Shown here in pieces: positions 20,206 through 32,351 of a stretch of DNA of 64,000 nucleotides. The stretch's first letter is position 1; the number at the start of each line of letters is the position of its first letter. The DNA is taken from the NCBI GenBank assembly GCA_000729835.1, contig JFHB01000119.1, positions 27,773-91,772 on the forward strand, read 5' to 3'. The position numbers and the translations under genes are program-made. Under the pieces are notes generated by a model. That model was not told the DNA's origin. It searched no databases and saw only the letters and a list, made by a program, of their open reading frames with translations. The DNA comes from Atkinsonella hypoxylon. Its lineage: Eukaryota > Ascomycota > Sordariomycetes > Hypocreales > Clavicipitaceae.

Positions 20206-21336
20206 GACTTGTCCATAGTTACATGATCACTTTCACCAACATATTGTGGATGGGTATAGACCCTATTTCCGAGGTTGGCAATGATGCCACGCCGTGATGG
20301 CGACATTTTTCGCTTCCTATGTTATGCTTGGCATAACGTTGCGCTGTCTGAAAAGGTTCAGCTAGTATGACGTATGCATTGTCGATTCTGAGTAACGAGG
20401 CAAAACCAGCTTGGAATCATTCTGATAACACAAACGCCCCGGAAACCAAAGGCTGTCGACTGCAACGCCAGACTGGTTCCTCTCAATGTTGCACCCCCCA
20501 AGACAAGCCGACCGGGACAATCCAGAGTACCAAGTACGCAACGGAAGGCGATCTATATTGGAGGCGCCATTGCATCAGGCCATTCTGCGATGTGTCACCA
20601 GCTCCGCAATTGGCAGTGCGCAAATTGCAAAAGCTTAATCACTAGACGCCTGAAATTGATTTTCACCGAAAAGGGAGAAGTCTGATGGGCAAGGGCATTC
20701 GACCCGTTAACGGACTATTCACATACTTGGAATTCGGAGCTCGGCCTTTTTCTCTATTCTCCATGCCTCGGGCAATGCCGGTCGACCACTCAGTGTTGCT
20801 TTCCCAGGAGGGTTACTGTATCTGTGTGTGTGTGTGTGTGTTGCTGAACTTCAACAAGACAAATAAAAGCTGGTTGGAATATTTTGGGGCTCCGGGATGG
20901 CAAAGTACGAAGTGGCGAGAGTCATGCTTGTTCTAATAACGGTTCTTTGATAATGCGCAGCATCATGCATCCCCACTCGATACCGAAGTGCCGGACCAAC
21001 CAACCTCAGGGTAGCGGGCTCCCCGTAGTTTGGACGAACTTAAATAAATGAGAAAACTAAACATTGTTGGGACAGTCACAGGGATGAAAGGGCTAACTGA
21101 CTATGTTTCGACATATTGATAGTGGCGCATCTCGGGCACATCTCGCTTCCTCCCGCAATCCGTGCTATCACTACTCCGTATTCGCCGACAACACCGTCAC
21201 GTCAACCTTGGACGTTGGAACATTTGCCGTCGTTTCCTTCCAACCTCCCGCCTGAACACCCGCAAATTGCTAATTCGCGCACCACACCACTCTGCAGCTT
21301 TGTACAACGAACTCAGCCATAACGGCCGAAATCACC
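20206..21336. other. Intergenic region between PSF1 and the DUF829 gene
   Basis: 1.13 kb with a (TG)9 microsatellite at 20823-20840. ORFs near 20367-20645 and 20685-20936 show no protein-like features. Probable 3' UTR of PSF1 and promoter of the next gene. Confidence 0.55.
20823..20840 (+). repeat. (TG)9 microsatellite
   Basis: Uninterrupted TG dinucleotide run of nine units in non-coding sequence. Confidence 0.9.
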
Positions 21337-22212
21337 ATGTTTCCCGGCTTCACCGCCCACTCAGATCAGGTCTTCACTCGTCGAAGCGAAGCCGCCAGCA
21401 ATGCCGCCAGCAATGCCGAGCATATCCCCCAGCAACACCAAAATGATCCCACTACTGTCCTCTTATTCGGCTGGGGAGATGGGCTGCCCAAACACGTCAC
21501 CAAGTACGCAGATGGATTCCGCGAGCTGTATCCCTACGCAGCCCAGGTTGTCGTCCTCTCGTCCATATCGAAAGCCATGTTCTCCAGCCTCGCCCAGCGA
21601 ACCGAGTGCATGAGGCCCTTGCTGAACGTCATCTTCAACAGCAATGGGATTGACAGTTCCAGGATCCTTGTGCACACCATGTCCAGCACCGGAGCCGTCA
21701 ACTACGCAGCCACGCTCAATGCCTATCGAGAAACGTACGGCCATCCCATGCCCCATCAGCTTCTCATCATGGATTCCGCCCCCGGCGGCACGGCGTACTC
21801 CTGGGGGAACGTCGCCCGGTGGTCGAGAGCCATGGCTCTTGGCACAGCGGCTTGGTTTCCCTGGCCTTTTGCCGTCACGCAGGTCATCTGGGGCGTTGTC
21901 CTGTACTTGAATCACTTATATGGCCGGATGCTCGGACGCCAGAGCCCAGGGCAATGGAGCGTACGGGCTGTGAACAACACGCTCTATGAGACCAAGGAGG
22001 CGAGGCGGCTGTATCTGTTTGGCAAAGAAGATGACTTGATTCCGTGGGAGGAAATAGAGCGTCATATCGCTGAGACGAGACCGCTTGGTTGGAAGGTCGA
22101 CATGGAGATATTCAGCGGCAGTGGCCATGTTGGGCATATGAGGATGCATCCTGCGCAGTACTGGGGTGCTATCAAGCAGAGCTGGGAGAAGGCGGTGCAA
22201 CAGAGCGGTTGA
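21337..22212 (+). CDS. DUF829/TMEM53 family, PaxU-like alpha/beta hydrolase
   Basis: Single-exon gene, 291 aa, of the DUF829 (PF05705) family that includes the indole-diterpene cluster protein PaxU and animal TMEM53. The core starts TTVLLFGWGDGLPKHVTKYA (about 39-58). HTMSSTGAVNY (about 112-122) occupies the nucleophile-elbow position, with Ser as the likely nucleophile. LYLFGKEDDLIPW carries the probable acidic residue and FSGSGHVGHMRMHPAQYW a candidate catalytic His. A hydrophobic stretch around 165-195 may associate with membranes. No secondary-metabolite genes lie nearby, so a role in diterpene synthesis is not supported here. Substrate unknown. The start is the first ATG in frame, with MFPGF typical of the family. 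Confidence 0.85.
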   Translation: MFPGFTAHSDQVFTRRSEAASNAASNAEHIPQQHQNDPTTVLLFGWGDGLPKHVTKYADGFRELYPYAAQVVVLSSISKAMFSSLAQRTECMRPLLNVIFNSNGIDSSRILVHTMSSTGAVNYAATLNAYRETYGHPMPHQLLIMDSAPGGTAYSWGNVARWSRAMALGTAAWFPWPFAVTQVIWGVVLYLNHLYGRMLGRQSPGQWSVRAVNNTLYETKEARRLYLFGKEDDLIPWEEIERHIAETRPLGWKVDMEIFSGSGHVGHMRMHPAQYWGAIKQSWEKAVQQSG

Positions 22213-22826
22213 GAATGAGGGCATGCATACACGGCATTTTCAGGGTATCGTTTAGAATGCAGTTATTGAAACTTGACGTTGGAAATCATGGCATGGGTTC
22301 TTTGTTTCACTTGAGAAATTAGTTCTCTGATGACGATCTGTTTTACAAATGGACAGTCACATCTTGCAGCATCTCATCAAAGAAACTCCAGCCCCACGAG
22401 GTTCCCTGGTATTTCTGCAAAAAGGACTGACCAGAAGTATGAAGACATGGGACATTTGCTTTCTGGCCTGGCAGCCACATGATTAGGTAGGCTGTGCTCC
22501 GCGTGTAGGGACTCATATGCTTGTGAATATGAGAGATTTGTATTGAGTAAGCGCCTTTTGAAAGAGTGCCTGGGCAGCGCTATTGTAATTCATGAGCAAT
22601 CGTGGCGATGCTATTCAATACCTCCGCCTGTCACGAATTTTAAAACATCGTGTCAGTTTTGCGCCACTTCTTCCTGTACCATATCCTGGCAAGACGACGT
22701 GATTTATGATTCATAATTTTTACACAAGAGGACATCCCTACCGCTCCCTACCGCTCTCCTAACGGAAGATTGTTCATTTCGGTCGTCAGTCCATGCAACG
22801 GACGCCATCTTTAGCTCATTTGCTCT
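22213..22826. other. Convergent intergenic region
   Basis: 614 bp between two convergent genes. Only probable 3' UTR sequence is visible. Confidence 0.55.
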
Positions 22827-25800
22827 TCATTCCTTCACCAGCTCCTCTTCCTCAAAATCACGAGGCATTAGCATTTTTCTCCCCAAAATCGCACCAACAT
22901 GTGTCTTCTCTATACCCCCGCAGTCTCGCCGGATCCGCTTCATCAGAATCTCCAACTTGTCGCAGAAGCTGGCACCAGCATCATCTCGCTGCCTCCCGAC
23001 TTGAGGCACGTCACCATCAAGCGGCGTGCAATCCCCTTCGGCATCCACGACACCAACAAGATCACATGCCTCTGTGTATTCGCGCCATGAATTGAAATAC
23101 AGCTGCCCGGAGAACAGATTCAACCAGGTCGTCAATGACCGTGGCACCCCGAGGCTTGCCCTCGCCGGCACGGTAAACAGGTCCAATGAGTCCAAGGGCT
23201 GAAATCCCAAGTTGGGTCTAGGGGCGTAGATGTGCAAGGAAACGTTTTCCCATCTCGTAATTCTGGCCGTGAGTGCTTGGGCCTCGAAAGGACTGATGAT
23301 CATCATGACATCGATCTCAGCACGGTCGGAAGCGTCCTTTCGTCGGGTCAAGATCCACTGAACCGGCCGTTGGTAGGAATCCATCAAATTCGATTTGCCT
23401 CTTGGCGCTACGGTGCGGGCAAAATCGGCCGTCACCAAAAGATTTCTGAAGTTTGGCGCATTCAAGCTCGTGCGGAAGGCGGCGCTCGTTTGGGAAAGAG
23501 ACTTAAAGGCGGGCATATATGCTTGCGAATTGAGCAACAGCTCCCCGCTTGCCACAAATTTCAGAACATGATCGTGAAGTTTGTGTGCCAATGGTTCAGC
23601 GGGCTCCGGCTTCTCGACCTCCTTCTCCTCCTCGGCCTCCGGTGATAGTTCTCGCTCCGCTTCTTGTTGTAAACTAGCTTGGTTGTGGTCAGTCTCAAAC
23701 TCACGGCTCCTAATGTCTATCTCATCTTGTTCTTCCAATGGACACTTGGCATTGACATTCCGGGACAGCCGCTTCTCAAGCGGCTCTGATCGGTATTTTT
23801 CCCTTAGAGTCTCGCTTTCGTTTTCCAGAAAGCGTTCGGCTGCATCTCTGGATAAATTTCTTTCCTCGCTTGTTCGATACAAAGTCCAGAGTTCTTGCTG
23901 CTTCTTATAACATTTTCCTTGAACAGCCCACAGCGCCATGCAGCGCTTCGCGTCTTTCCAGGTCTCGGAAATAGACCACTCAAGAACATCAGAGACATCA
24001 ATTTGCGAATCTCTTGGCTTGCATGAAAGCGTCCAAATTTTGTGAAGAATCTCATCAGGTACGCAGAAGACGACGGACTGTCCTTTTCCCAACTGTCGCA
24101 TTCTCATGCAGGCTGCAAGGCTTGTTAGTGAGTATCAATAATAATAATTTTCTCGCGAGAAAAGATCCTACCTTGAACAAGCCTGTCTTTTGTGAGGTTT
24201 GCACCTAGTGTGACAGCCGCCCGATAATCTTGAGGCAGCTTCAAATCCGTTCCTCGTGTATGTGCTTCGTCTAGAAAGATGAGGCAGACGTCAAGTCGCG
24301 CTGCGAAGCGCGACACATGGAGAAAGTCCACCCTGCCATTCCTATCTAATGTGCATAGATTGTCTTGGTCGTCAAAAAACACGACAGCCTGATTTTGTTC
24401 GTTATTAGGCAGCTGTTCCAGCCATTTCTCGGCGACTTCCTTATTGTTTAGTTCGAGTATTTGTGCCCCGACGTCAAGAATTACTCGAACTTTGTTTTTC
24501 ATGTTCACTACCATAGAGAGAAGCCTCTCCGCATCACTCTCACCCTCAATCCTGGGTGTCAGTATTCGTGCCACCAGATTTTCAGGTTGAAGGAGGTGTT
24601 CCAGAACTAAAGCGTTCGTATGTCTTTGCTCCTTAAGATCAAGCTGCTCTATAGAAAGTGGAAGAACTATGCGGGAATCGTTCGTGCCACTGAAACCTGT
24701 TGTGACGTGCTGTTTGACCTCAGCTATATCCCAGCCCGAAGCTGAGAGTCTGTGAGGGAATTCTTTCATCTCTTTCGGAAAGACGAGGTTGGCCAAGTAG
24801 TAGTCAGCGACAGACTTGGCCTCTCGCAGGAAGCGGAAAACGCCATTGCTGCACTGGACGGGGTCGTCCAAATTCACCCCATCCAGCTGACGAAAAGCAT
24901 TCGGCAGCAGGTAGGCGTCTTTTACCCATTCCTCATACGCTGCATTGGCCTGGTCCGATTTTTGCAGGTGAGCGAAGGCAAGCAATAGCTCATTGTCGTC
25001 CAATCCTTTGTAGTAATAGCTCAGCAGCGTCAGCAAAATCACGACATCGGGGTGACTGAATTCGGATCTTGGGCTCGGGTTGTCCTTGGCACGGTACGGC
25101 ACTGCCAGCCTCGTTGCCGGAACTCTGTCGAGAGCGAGGCCGTAATCGACCTTCCAGCGTTTCTGCGAAAAACAGAATGCTAATACACCACCAGCAATCA
25201 GGCCCCGTAGCAAGAAGAGTGTATTCAGTTCAGCCTTTGTCCATCCATTATCACGCTCTACCACGTCCATCTCATCCTCATTCAGCTCTTCTTTGGTGAT
25301 GTATACCTTGACGGCCTCTTTCAATGCTTGAGCTTTTCCAACCATGGGAAAGCCAATGAGCCCGGTGTCGAGTATTCGGTCTACAATCTTAGTAGTTATC
25401 GCGTCCGTGGCGTCACTTTGTAGAATCCTTGTTCGAGGGAAACTGCCCTTCGTACCTTGGCTCGTCTCTATTGAGTCGGGATGACGTTCTTTGATAGGAT
25501 AAATGCAGTCTCGGAAGACGTTGAGAACTTCCTGAATACAGAACCACCTGGAAGGGCTGTGATCTATTGGACGTTGAGTTCCCATTGTATAAACAAGTTC
25601 AAACTTCGGACTGAAGTTCTCGTCGCTCTCATCTACAATGTCGCGGCACGACTTGTTGAGGAACTCCTGAGAACTGAGAAGGAGACGGCTTGTCTCCTCC
25701 TCACCAGAGCATGCCCGCTCGATACCAATGAGCTTGAACGATAAAACATGCTCAGGCTGGACGAGCAGGATTCCGCCCTCCTTAATGCAGTCTTGGTAAA

Positions 25801-28800
25801 TTTCTTTCACAGCTTTAGCCTCAGCAGCACCCGGCTTCACGGCGCGGGAAAAAGGCGCGCGGAATATTGGTCTGTTTGTTAGACCCCCAAGCCTGGTCAT
25901 GAGCATGTCGAACATTTGCTTGGCTTGCGGTTTGGCCACGATCACGCGAACTAACGTTTCATTCCCATCCGCGAGGCTCGCAGCGACGATTGGGACGATG
26001 ACGGAGGACTTCCCTTCCCCCATGTTAAGTTGCATCACGGCGTTCTTGCCGGTTGATGGCCGCCGCATTTCGGCGGCAATTTGGCTTTGCACCTCTCGAA
26101 TCATGAAGCCACCCTCGATTTCGATAAGCAACGACTCTGGATCTTGAAGAGGATCCCAGTTAGTGTGGCCAATATTTTTCAACTCTTGAGTCAGCTTCTG
26201 TAGGCTCGTAGTCAAACTCAGAAGTCGTTCGGCTTGCTGCAGATGGGTCAACGCTATGCCGTACTGGACAATGCAACGCTGCCATTCAGCCGACAGCTTG
26301 CACCATCGTCTTGCACAAAGCTGCTGAAGAAAGAAGGCGGGACAGATTCTTGGCCACTGGTAGATATTTGGCAGTGCAATGCGCGCAGGGCGGGATAAGT
26401 CTACATCCTGCTGCGAAACACAGTATGCCGCTCCAAGGATGATGCGATAGATTTCGTTCACGCGTCTGGTGCATTTTCCATGATGTTGTGTCAGGATCAG
26501 TACAACATCTTCTGGGACAACGGCATTCAGGACCGAATGATGGTGGTACTTCTCGAGCGCGTAAAGGCTCTGCTTCAGCTGCTGGACATATCCTTTTTCA
26601 AAAGCAGACGAGGATTTGCGTTCCAGTTTCGCGACGAGGTACGGCAATCGAAGATCTGACCTCACCACAGATTCACCAACAGTCGGGAGCTGATCGGCAA
26701 CAGAGCATATCATATCAGGCACACGAGGTGCGAGGTGCGACCAAACGTCCTCTGTGCATATAAATGTCCTGCCTCTCTCATCAATCTGACTACTAGCCTT
26801 TGATGATAGAGTGGGAATGCCTAAATTCTCGTGTTGTTGAGGCACTGCCTCACTTATGTGTCCGATGTATTGTTTAAAGCTGCGGTTGTCGAACCAGCTT
26901 TTGAAGAGGGGATTGACTGATTTCACCGCCAGGGCTATGTTGATATACACACGCCACTTTTTGGACGGTCCAGTCTCAGTTGGAACCTCTAGTTCTTCAC
27001 AAGGCCACTGTGCTTCCAGAGCTTCCGCCAGGCTCTTGGTAGCCGTTGATCGGTGTTGCTGAAACTGGTCTTTTTGACGCTGTTGATAGACACCCTTCGG
27101 CTCTTCGTGCAAACGTTTAAGCGAGTTTTCCGGGCAGTTCTTCAACGGCTTACAGGCTGACTCCATAGCCTGCATGATCTCATGAACTTTCGGCTTCACA
27201 CCGTTCTTCAAATGAAAGAAGCTTGCTGATGGTAAGCAAGTATTTCGCAACCGAGCAAGAATCGCAAAACCAGCTATTATATATAGCACGCTTCTATCGA
27301 TTTTCCCTCCATAAGCCATTGTAGACAGCCAGAGTGCGATGTCGAACTTTCCAACGCGGCTGAAACCATCGCTTAGAACTCGGTGAAGCACCACCAAGTT
27401 TTTGAGCGCGAACGACGTCTCCGTAATCCACTGTGCGTCGTACGTTAGTTGCATGTTAGATTCCTGGTGATTCTGCCCCATGACCTCCTCTACGCTAGAA
27501 ATGAGGTCCCATAAGTGTGACTCGAGATTCTGCGGAAGTGCAAAATGGGGCTTTATCGATTCCCGGTAGACGGTGTTGGCGATGCCAAATACGTCCTCTA
27601 CTCTTCGGATGCCAAATACGTCCTTTACTCTTCGGATTTCCTGCCAGCGGTCCCTGCTATTGTAAATCTTGTCAAATTGGGAGGAATAGAGTTCGGCTCC
27701 AAAACCGGAGACCCTAAAAGTAGCCGATCTTATGTCATCGCGATCAAGCAGTCCCATGTCGGTATGGGTAAGGCGTGGGGGCTCAGCCCACGACTCTTGG
27801 TAAAAGAATCTGGATCTCAAGGTGCGATCGAAAATTCTCTGAACAAGTTTGACAAAACCGCTATGTTGCGCAAGGAAGCCAAGTTGGGACGACCATGTCA
27901 CGGTCTGCATTACCCTCTCGTTCTTTGGGTAATAGTCCCTCTTAGGTGTCAGCAGCGCCAATCTCGACAAAATATCGAAGCTCTCTTTAGACCACTGATC
28001 GAACGACTTCACGGCTGCAGAATCGAGGATAGAAAGTGCCTGCTCTGTTCCAGTTCTACCTGTTAAAGGATCTGGCAAACAAAACGACGTGAGGGCGTGA
28101 AGATAGGCTACAAATAATTTGCCGCGTGCGCTCCCATTGTCTATGAGACGTCCAAGTAGTTCGTCTACGTGATATGACTGAGCCCTTGTGACTGTGTCTA
28201 GGTCAATCGTTGCTTGAGTGTGGTCATTAATTCTGCACAATGATATTCTCCCATCTGGTACCAGGATCAATCTCTCGGTTGAGGTGTTATTCTTCAGAAT
28301 AAGTTTGTTACGAAGACCGATTAAAGTCCCCACGCTTTGAGTTTTGTCAATGACCATGCCCTGGAATTCTTTCGAAAAGATGTCTGACATCGCTTGCCCG
28401 AGTCTGAAACTGAGCTGCAATCTTGGAAGCGCAATTTCTAAGTCATCTGATGCTCCATTGAGTGCGGCTTGTATCCAAGCAGCGACCTCAACGGAGTGGA
28501 ATATCCGTCCGAGGGCCTTCCCGGTTGAACTCGTGGTCGTGATGACGTATTGTCCATCTAATTCAAGCCGCCACCTGTTCCCAGCGATGACGGTGTGGAG
28601 TTTCCGAATGGTCCCAGGGGGTGTCCATGGATCATCCTCTGGGCGGAAATCCACGTATTTTTTTGCAACATTGTACCATTGAATATTGTGTTTTACAAGG
28701 GGCACAGGGTAGTGTTCAAGAAAAACATCTGGTGAAAGAAGCTCAAATATTTCGCTGTCCTTAATGGCTCGGATAAGCAGGTCCGGCTGATGGTCTGAAT

Positions 28801-31800
28801 AGTTGCTAAGACCGAAATGGATTATATGGCCTGCATACTTTTTCGTTGAGGAAAACTGCATCCCCGGGAGGCGGCTTGGCATGACTTCAATGACTGATGT
28901 ACCGAACAATCTGCCATACATTACGTGACGCTCGTACTCTGCCGGAAGTCTGTTTAGAGGAATGCCATCAACGAGGAGCTCACCGGAATAAAGGTTGAAC
29001 TGTACTTGGGCACAACCATCATTATCTTCTGAGGCAGTGTCTGTCACCAGCCAGTTACAGTGATCTGCTGAGAATTGCTGCCAGCCACCTTGGTTGTCAT
29101 ATGCTTGCCAGGCCATTGCGACTGCTTTATCAAGAGCAGTACTTGACTGCTCCAAAATTAGCTGTGTGAGGATGGGGCAAGCTGTTTGGCAAAGTCTTCT
29201 CCAACGGCTGTACCGCCAGGATGTGAGGGCTTCGCTTCCTCTTTTGATCAGGATGTCACTTTGTTGAATTATGATGCAACACTGTAGAAAGATGGATGCA
29301 GTTTCCGTAGAATTAAAGACCTCCCGCAGGACCTGATGTTCCACATCAAAGGTCGAAGCGCAAACGAGGGCAACAGTGGCAGCCTTGGCTCGAAATTTAT
29401 CTCTTGTAACGTTGTCTGTTGAATTTTGTACCTCGTTTTTCAACTTCAATGTCCAGTCAAAGGTAGTGACCCGGGTGAGTTGCAGAAATTCCTGGCATCT
29501 TTTTTTCACATGTTCCTGGGAAGATATGGACAGCAGATGTGTGGCCATAGAAGTAAAAATGGCGAGCGCGGAGGCAGCTTGCCAGTTCTGCCTCAAACTT
29601 TCCAATAATCGATACAGACCATCAATAAGTTTCTCGGCGAATCTGGCATGGTCTAGAATCGAGTGATTGTCCCTTAAATGTCTTCCTTCTTGGCGCGGCC
29701 CGACTTGTCCTATGCATTGCAGAAGAAAAACCTCCGTCTCAACCTTCTTGAAGTCTACAGTTGGTGCATTCAACTGGACTAAAATGTTCTGCCACTGAAT
29801 TAAGTGTCCCAGAGGAATTGTGCATAGTGCTTTGTACTCCTCGAGTGACATGTTGTCTGGGCATTCGTGCAAATTTGCCAGTACAGTATTTTGCGAGGGC
29901 CCAGATGGACTCTCAGCAGGCCGGAAGAGAAATTGTTGTAGTCCGTGGTCACCCGGTATCTGGTAAGTGCATAACCTTGGCAGTTCATGTGTTTGGGAAA
30001 AGATGCTCACAAAACAGTCATAATTATTATCAAAGTACTGATATTGCAGACCATTGTTTAAGCAAACATCTTCCACGCGAGACGTAGAGATTGGTCGTGT
30101 TTTTCGATGTGTGGCCTCGTGAGGTTTGGCGTCTGATAGTAATTCCACGCGTTGTTCAGCGGAGAAAGATGTCATGAAACCGGAAAGTCCTGAGTATTTG
30201 CGAAGGGTATACCTGAACTCGGGCTGCTTTTTTGTAGCATATTTTGTCCTCAGAACATTTAACATGACAAAGGCAGTGGCATCTCGCCAGTGGCCGAATG
30301 ACGCAGGAACAAGTAATTCGAAGATAGTTGATTTGGCCTGCAAAGCATCGGAGGGTAATGGCCATTCGTGAATATCAATTGATAGATCTTCAGCCTGTTT
30401 CTTTAAACCACACTTCTGGCAATTATTCTTATGTTGTGTAGTGCTTGTCCCCCAGTGCTTGTCAACCACGGTTATATATTCGCAAGACAGCTGCTCTTGC
30501 GATGTCATCAGGCTGCGGTAGTACCGTTTCTGGCGATCGAACTCTTCGCGCTTTTTCTGTCTGAGAATGCGAGCTTGTGCTTCAATGGCTTCCAGAAGCT
30601 TCTGGTGTTTGGGTGACTGCTCAAAATATCGAACTGCAAAGCTGGACCCAGTCCCAAACTTGGCGAATATAGATTGCGCAGACTGACGGCGACGAAGCAG
30701 GATATGGTTTTCCACTATCTTAAGTCTTTCCATCTGACTTTTAAAAGGTAGGATCAGATTCTGCAAGAGCTCGCACGAAAGCTCAGGATCATAATCTCTG
30801 AGTAATGGGCAGCCTTCGGAAGCGGAAACATCGCAAGCCACCCAAAGCTCCAGGATTGTTAAGATCATCACAGATATCAGTTCCGGATTTCCGTCATTTC
30901 CGTCGTATATCTTCATCGCTCTAGAGTGGTAATCTTGAAGGAGAAATCTCAGTCTCTCGCTCGCATTATTTTCCTGTCTATGAGTTTCAAGCCATTTCGT
31001 TAAAGACTTGGCTACCCATATCTCAAGCGCCATAAGATTTCCTCTTTCTTGTTCCTCAACAGAAGCGAATGGAAGCGACGGAAGTTGCTCCTCGCGGAAT
31101 CTCTCCAAGGGATTAGATGGTGCGAATATGTTTTGACTACTGATTCTCTGTCTTTTCGATATCTCGCCAATGAACTTATCCAGTAAAGGAATCTTCACTT
31201 CCGAATCAACCGCGAAATCTAACCTCTTCAACGCAGACAGAGAAAGGGACGACGCATTTTGTTCTTGAATGTCAGACCACCGCTTTTCCAAGATGCGATT
31301 CGTGCTGATCATGGAGTCATGAACGAAACGCCGCAACTCATCCGATGCGTCATATAGCTTCAGCAGTCGTCTGTTCAGCTTGGAGCTCACGGCTGAGAGG
31401 TAGTCGCTTTCAATGTTATGGCATTGTCGAGCGGTATCGGCCATAAGGAAAACCATAAATTCCTTATATAAATCTCCTTGATTCTCAGAGCCGGACGACG
31501 GGTCTAGAGACAATTGACGAAGGATAATCTGTAGAGTTACACGTATAAAAAGCCAGAGCGGTGATCTACGCCATGGCAGGAGCGAATTTTGGTACAGGAC
31601 CTCTTCGCGAGTGTTCTTTTGAATTGTCGCAGAATTTGAAGGCCCACCGCCGTGCGCAGCTAAAAATGCCATCAGAAACTCCGTGACCATCATGGGATGC
31701 GTTGTATCTCGGCCTTCTTCATGCATCTGCTGCGCCTTTTTTACCTCTGGTTGCGTGCCCGGCACTTTCTGCCAGCTCATTCGTGACACCATGGACGCTA

Positions 31801-32351
31801 TGGTCTTTTGAAAATCCGGGAGTTCAAACAAAGATATCGAAATAGACACGCCGGACCCCGGGAATGTCCGACGAAGCCTTCCCCTGGTGGTCATGACATC
31901 TTCGTTGCGAGGTGAAAGCTCGAAAACATCGAAGACAATTTCCTGACCCAGCCTAGAGATCATGAGGCCTGCGTTCTGGGCGCTTATATAGACAAGGATT
32001 GTGCCTCCTGAGCGCTATCAGTATCGATTCAATGCAGCAGCAAAGTCGAGTGAACTTCAAGTTCTTACCTTTGGTACACAGTCTAGAAAAGGCAGACTTC
32101 AATTTTGCCTCGTTGACGACAAGGGAGAGGCCATTTTCTTCTAGAATGTCGCTGGCACTTTGGATCGCCACCCTAGCCGACTCTACGGCAGAGCTATTTC
32201 TTTCGGCTACATAACTCTTAAAAGACCATAAGCAGTTAATGACCGTAGCCAGAAGAGCCTTGCCATACGCTGGGTTTGCATCATCCTGCTGAGGAAGCTG
32301 TGGAGGCAGAAAAATATGGCACAGCTTATATAAAATCTCTTCCCTGGACAT
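22827..32351 (-). CDS. Giant DUF6606/DUF3638/DUF3645 helicase-like protein
   Basis: About 3,134 aa in three exons: 32351-32069, 32007-24172 and 24112-22827 (donors GTAAGA and GTAGGA; acceptors CTCAG and TGCAG; phases agree). The N-terminus (MSREEILYKLCHIFLPPQLPQ, then GGTILVYISAQNAGLMISR) matches DUF6606. Near residue 2,085 is a Walker A-like MGEGKSSVIVPIVAA followed by VIVAKPQAKQMFDML (DUF3638), and near 2,674 FLDEAHTRGTDLKLP, a DEAH-type Walker B (DUF3645). These suggest a highly diverged superfamily-2 type ATPase. Databases often label such proteins ubiquitinyl hydrolase; I see no cysteine-protease motif that proves it. Function is unknown. The C-terminal exon has a Glu-rich linker and a conserved tail domain. 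A 27-bp tandem duplication lies inside exon 2. The exon 2 reading frame is intact over 7.8 kb, so the gene is under selection. Confidence 0.9.
27581..27634 (-). repeat. 27-bp in-frame tandem duplication in the giant gene
   Basis: Two adjacent 27-nt units (27581-27607 and 27608-27634) differ at one base. They encode two successive nine-residue copies, RRVKDVFGI and RRVEDVFGI, within exon 2 of the DUF3638 gene. The reading frame is preserved. Confidence 0.92.

Noticed and set aside
21337..22212. Indole-diterpene biosynthetic cluster, suggested by the PaxU-like gene
   Set aside because: No prenyltransferase, GGPP synthase, P450 or FAD-monooxygenase gene lies in the neighbourhood; DUF829 proteins are common outside clusters.
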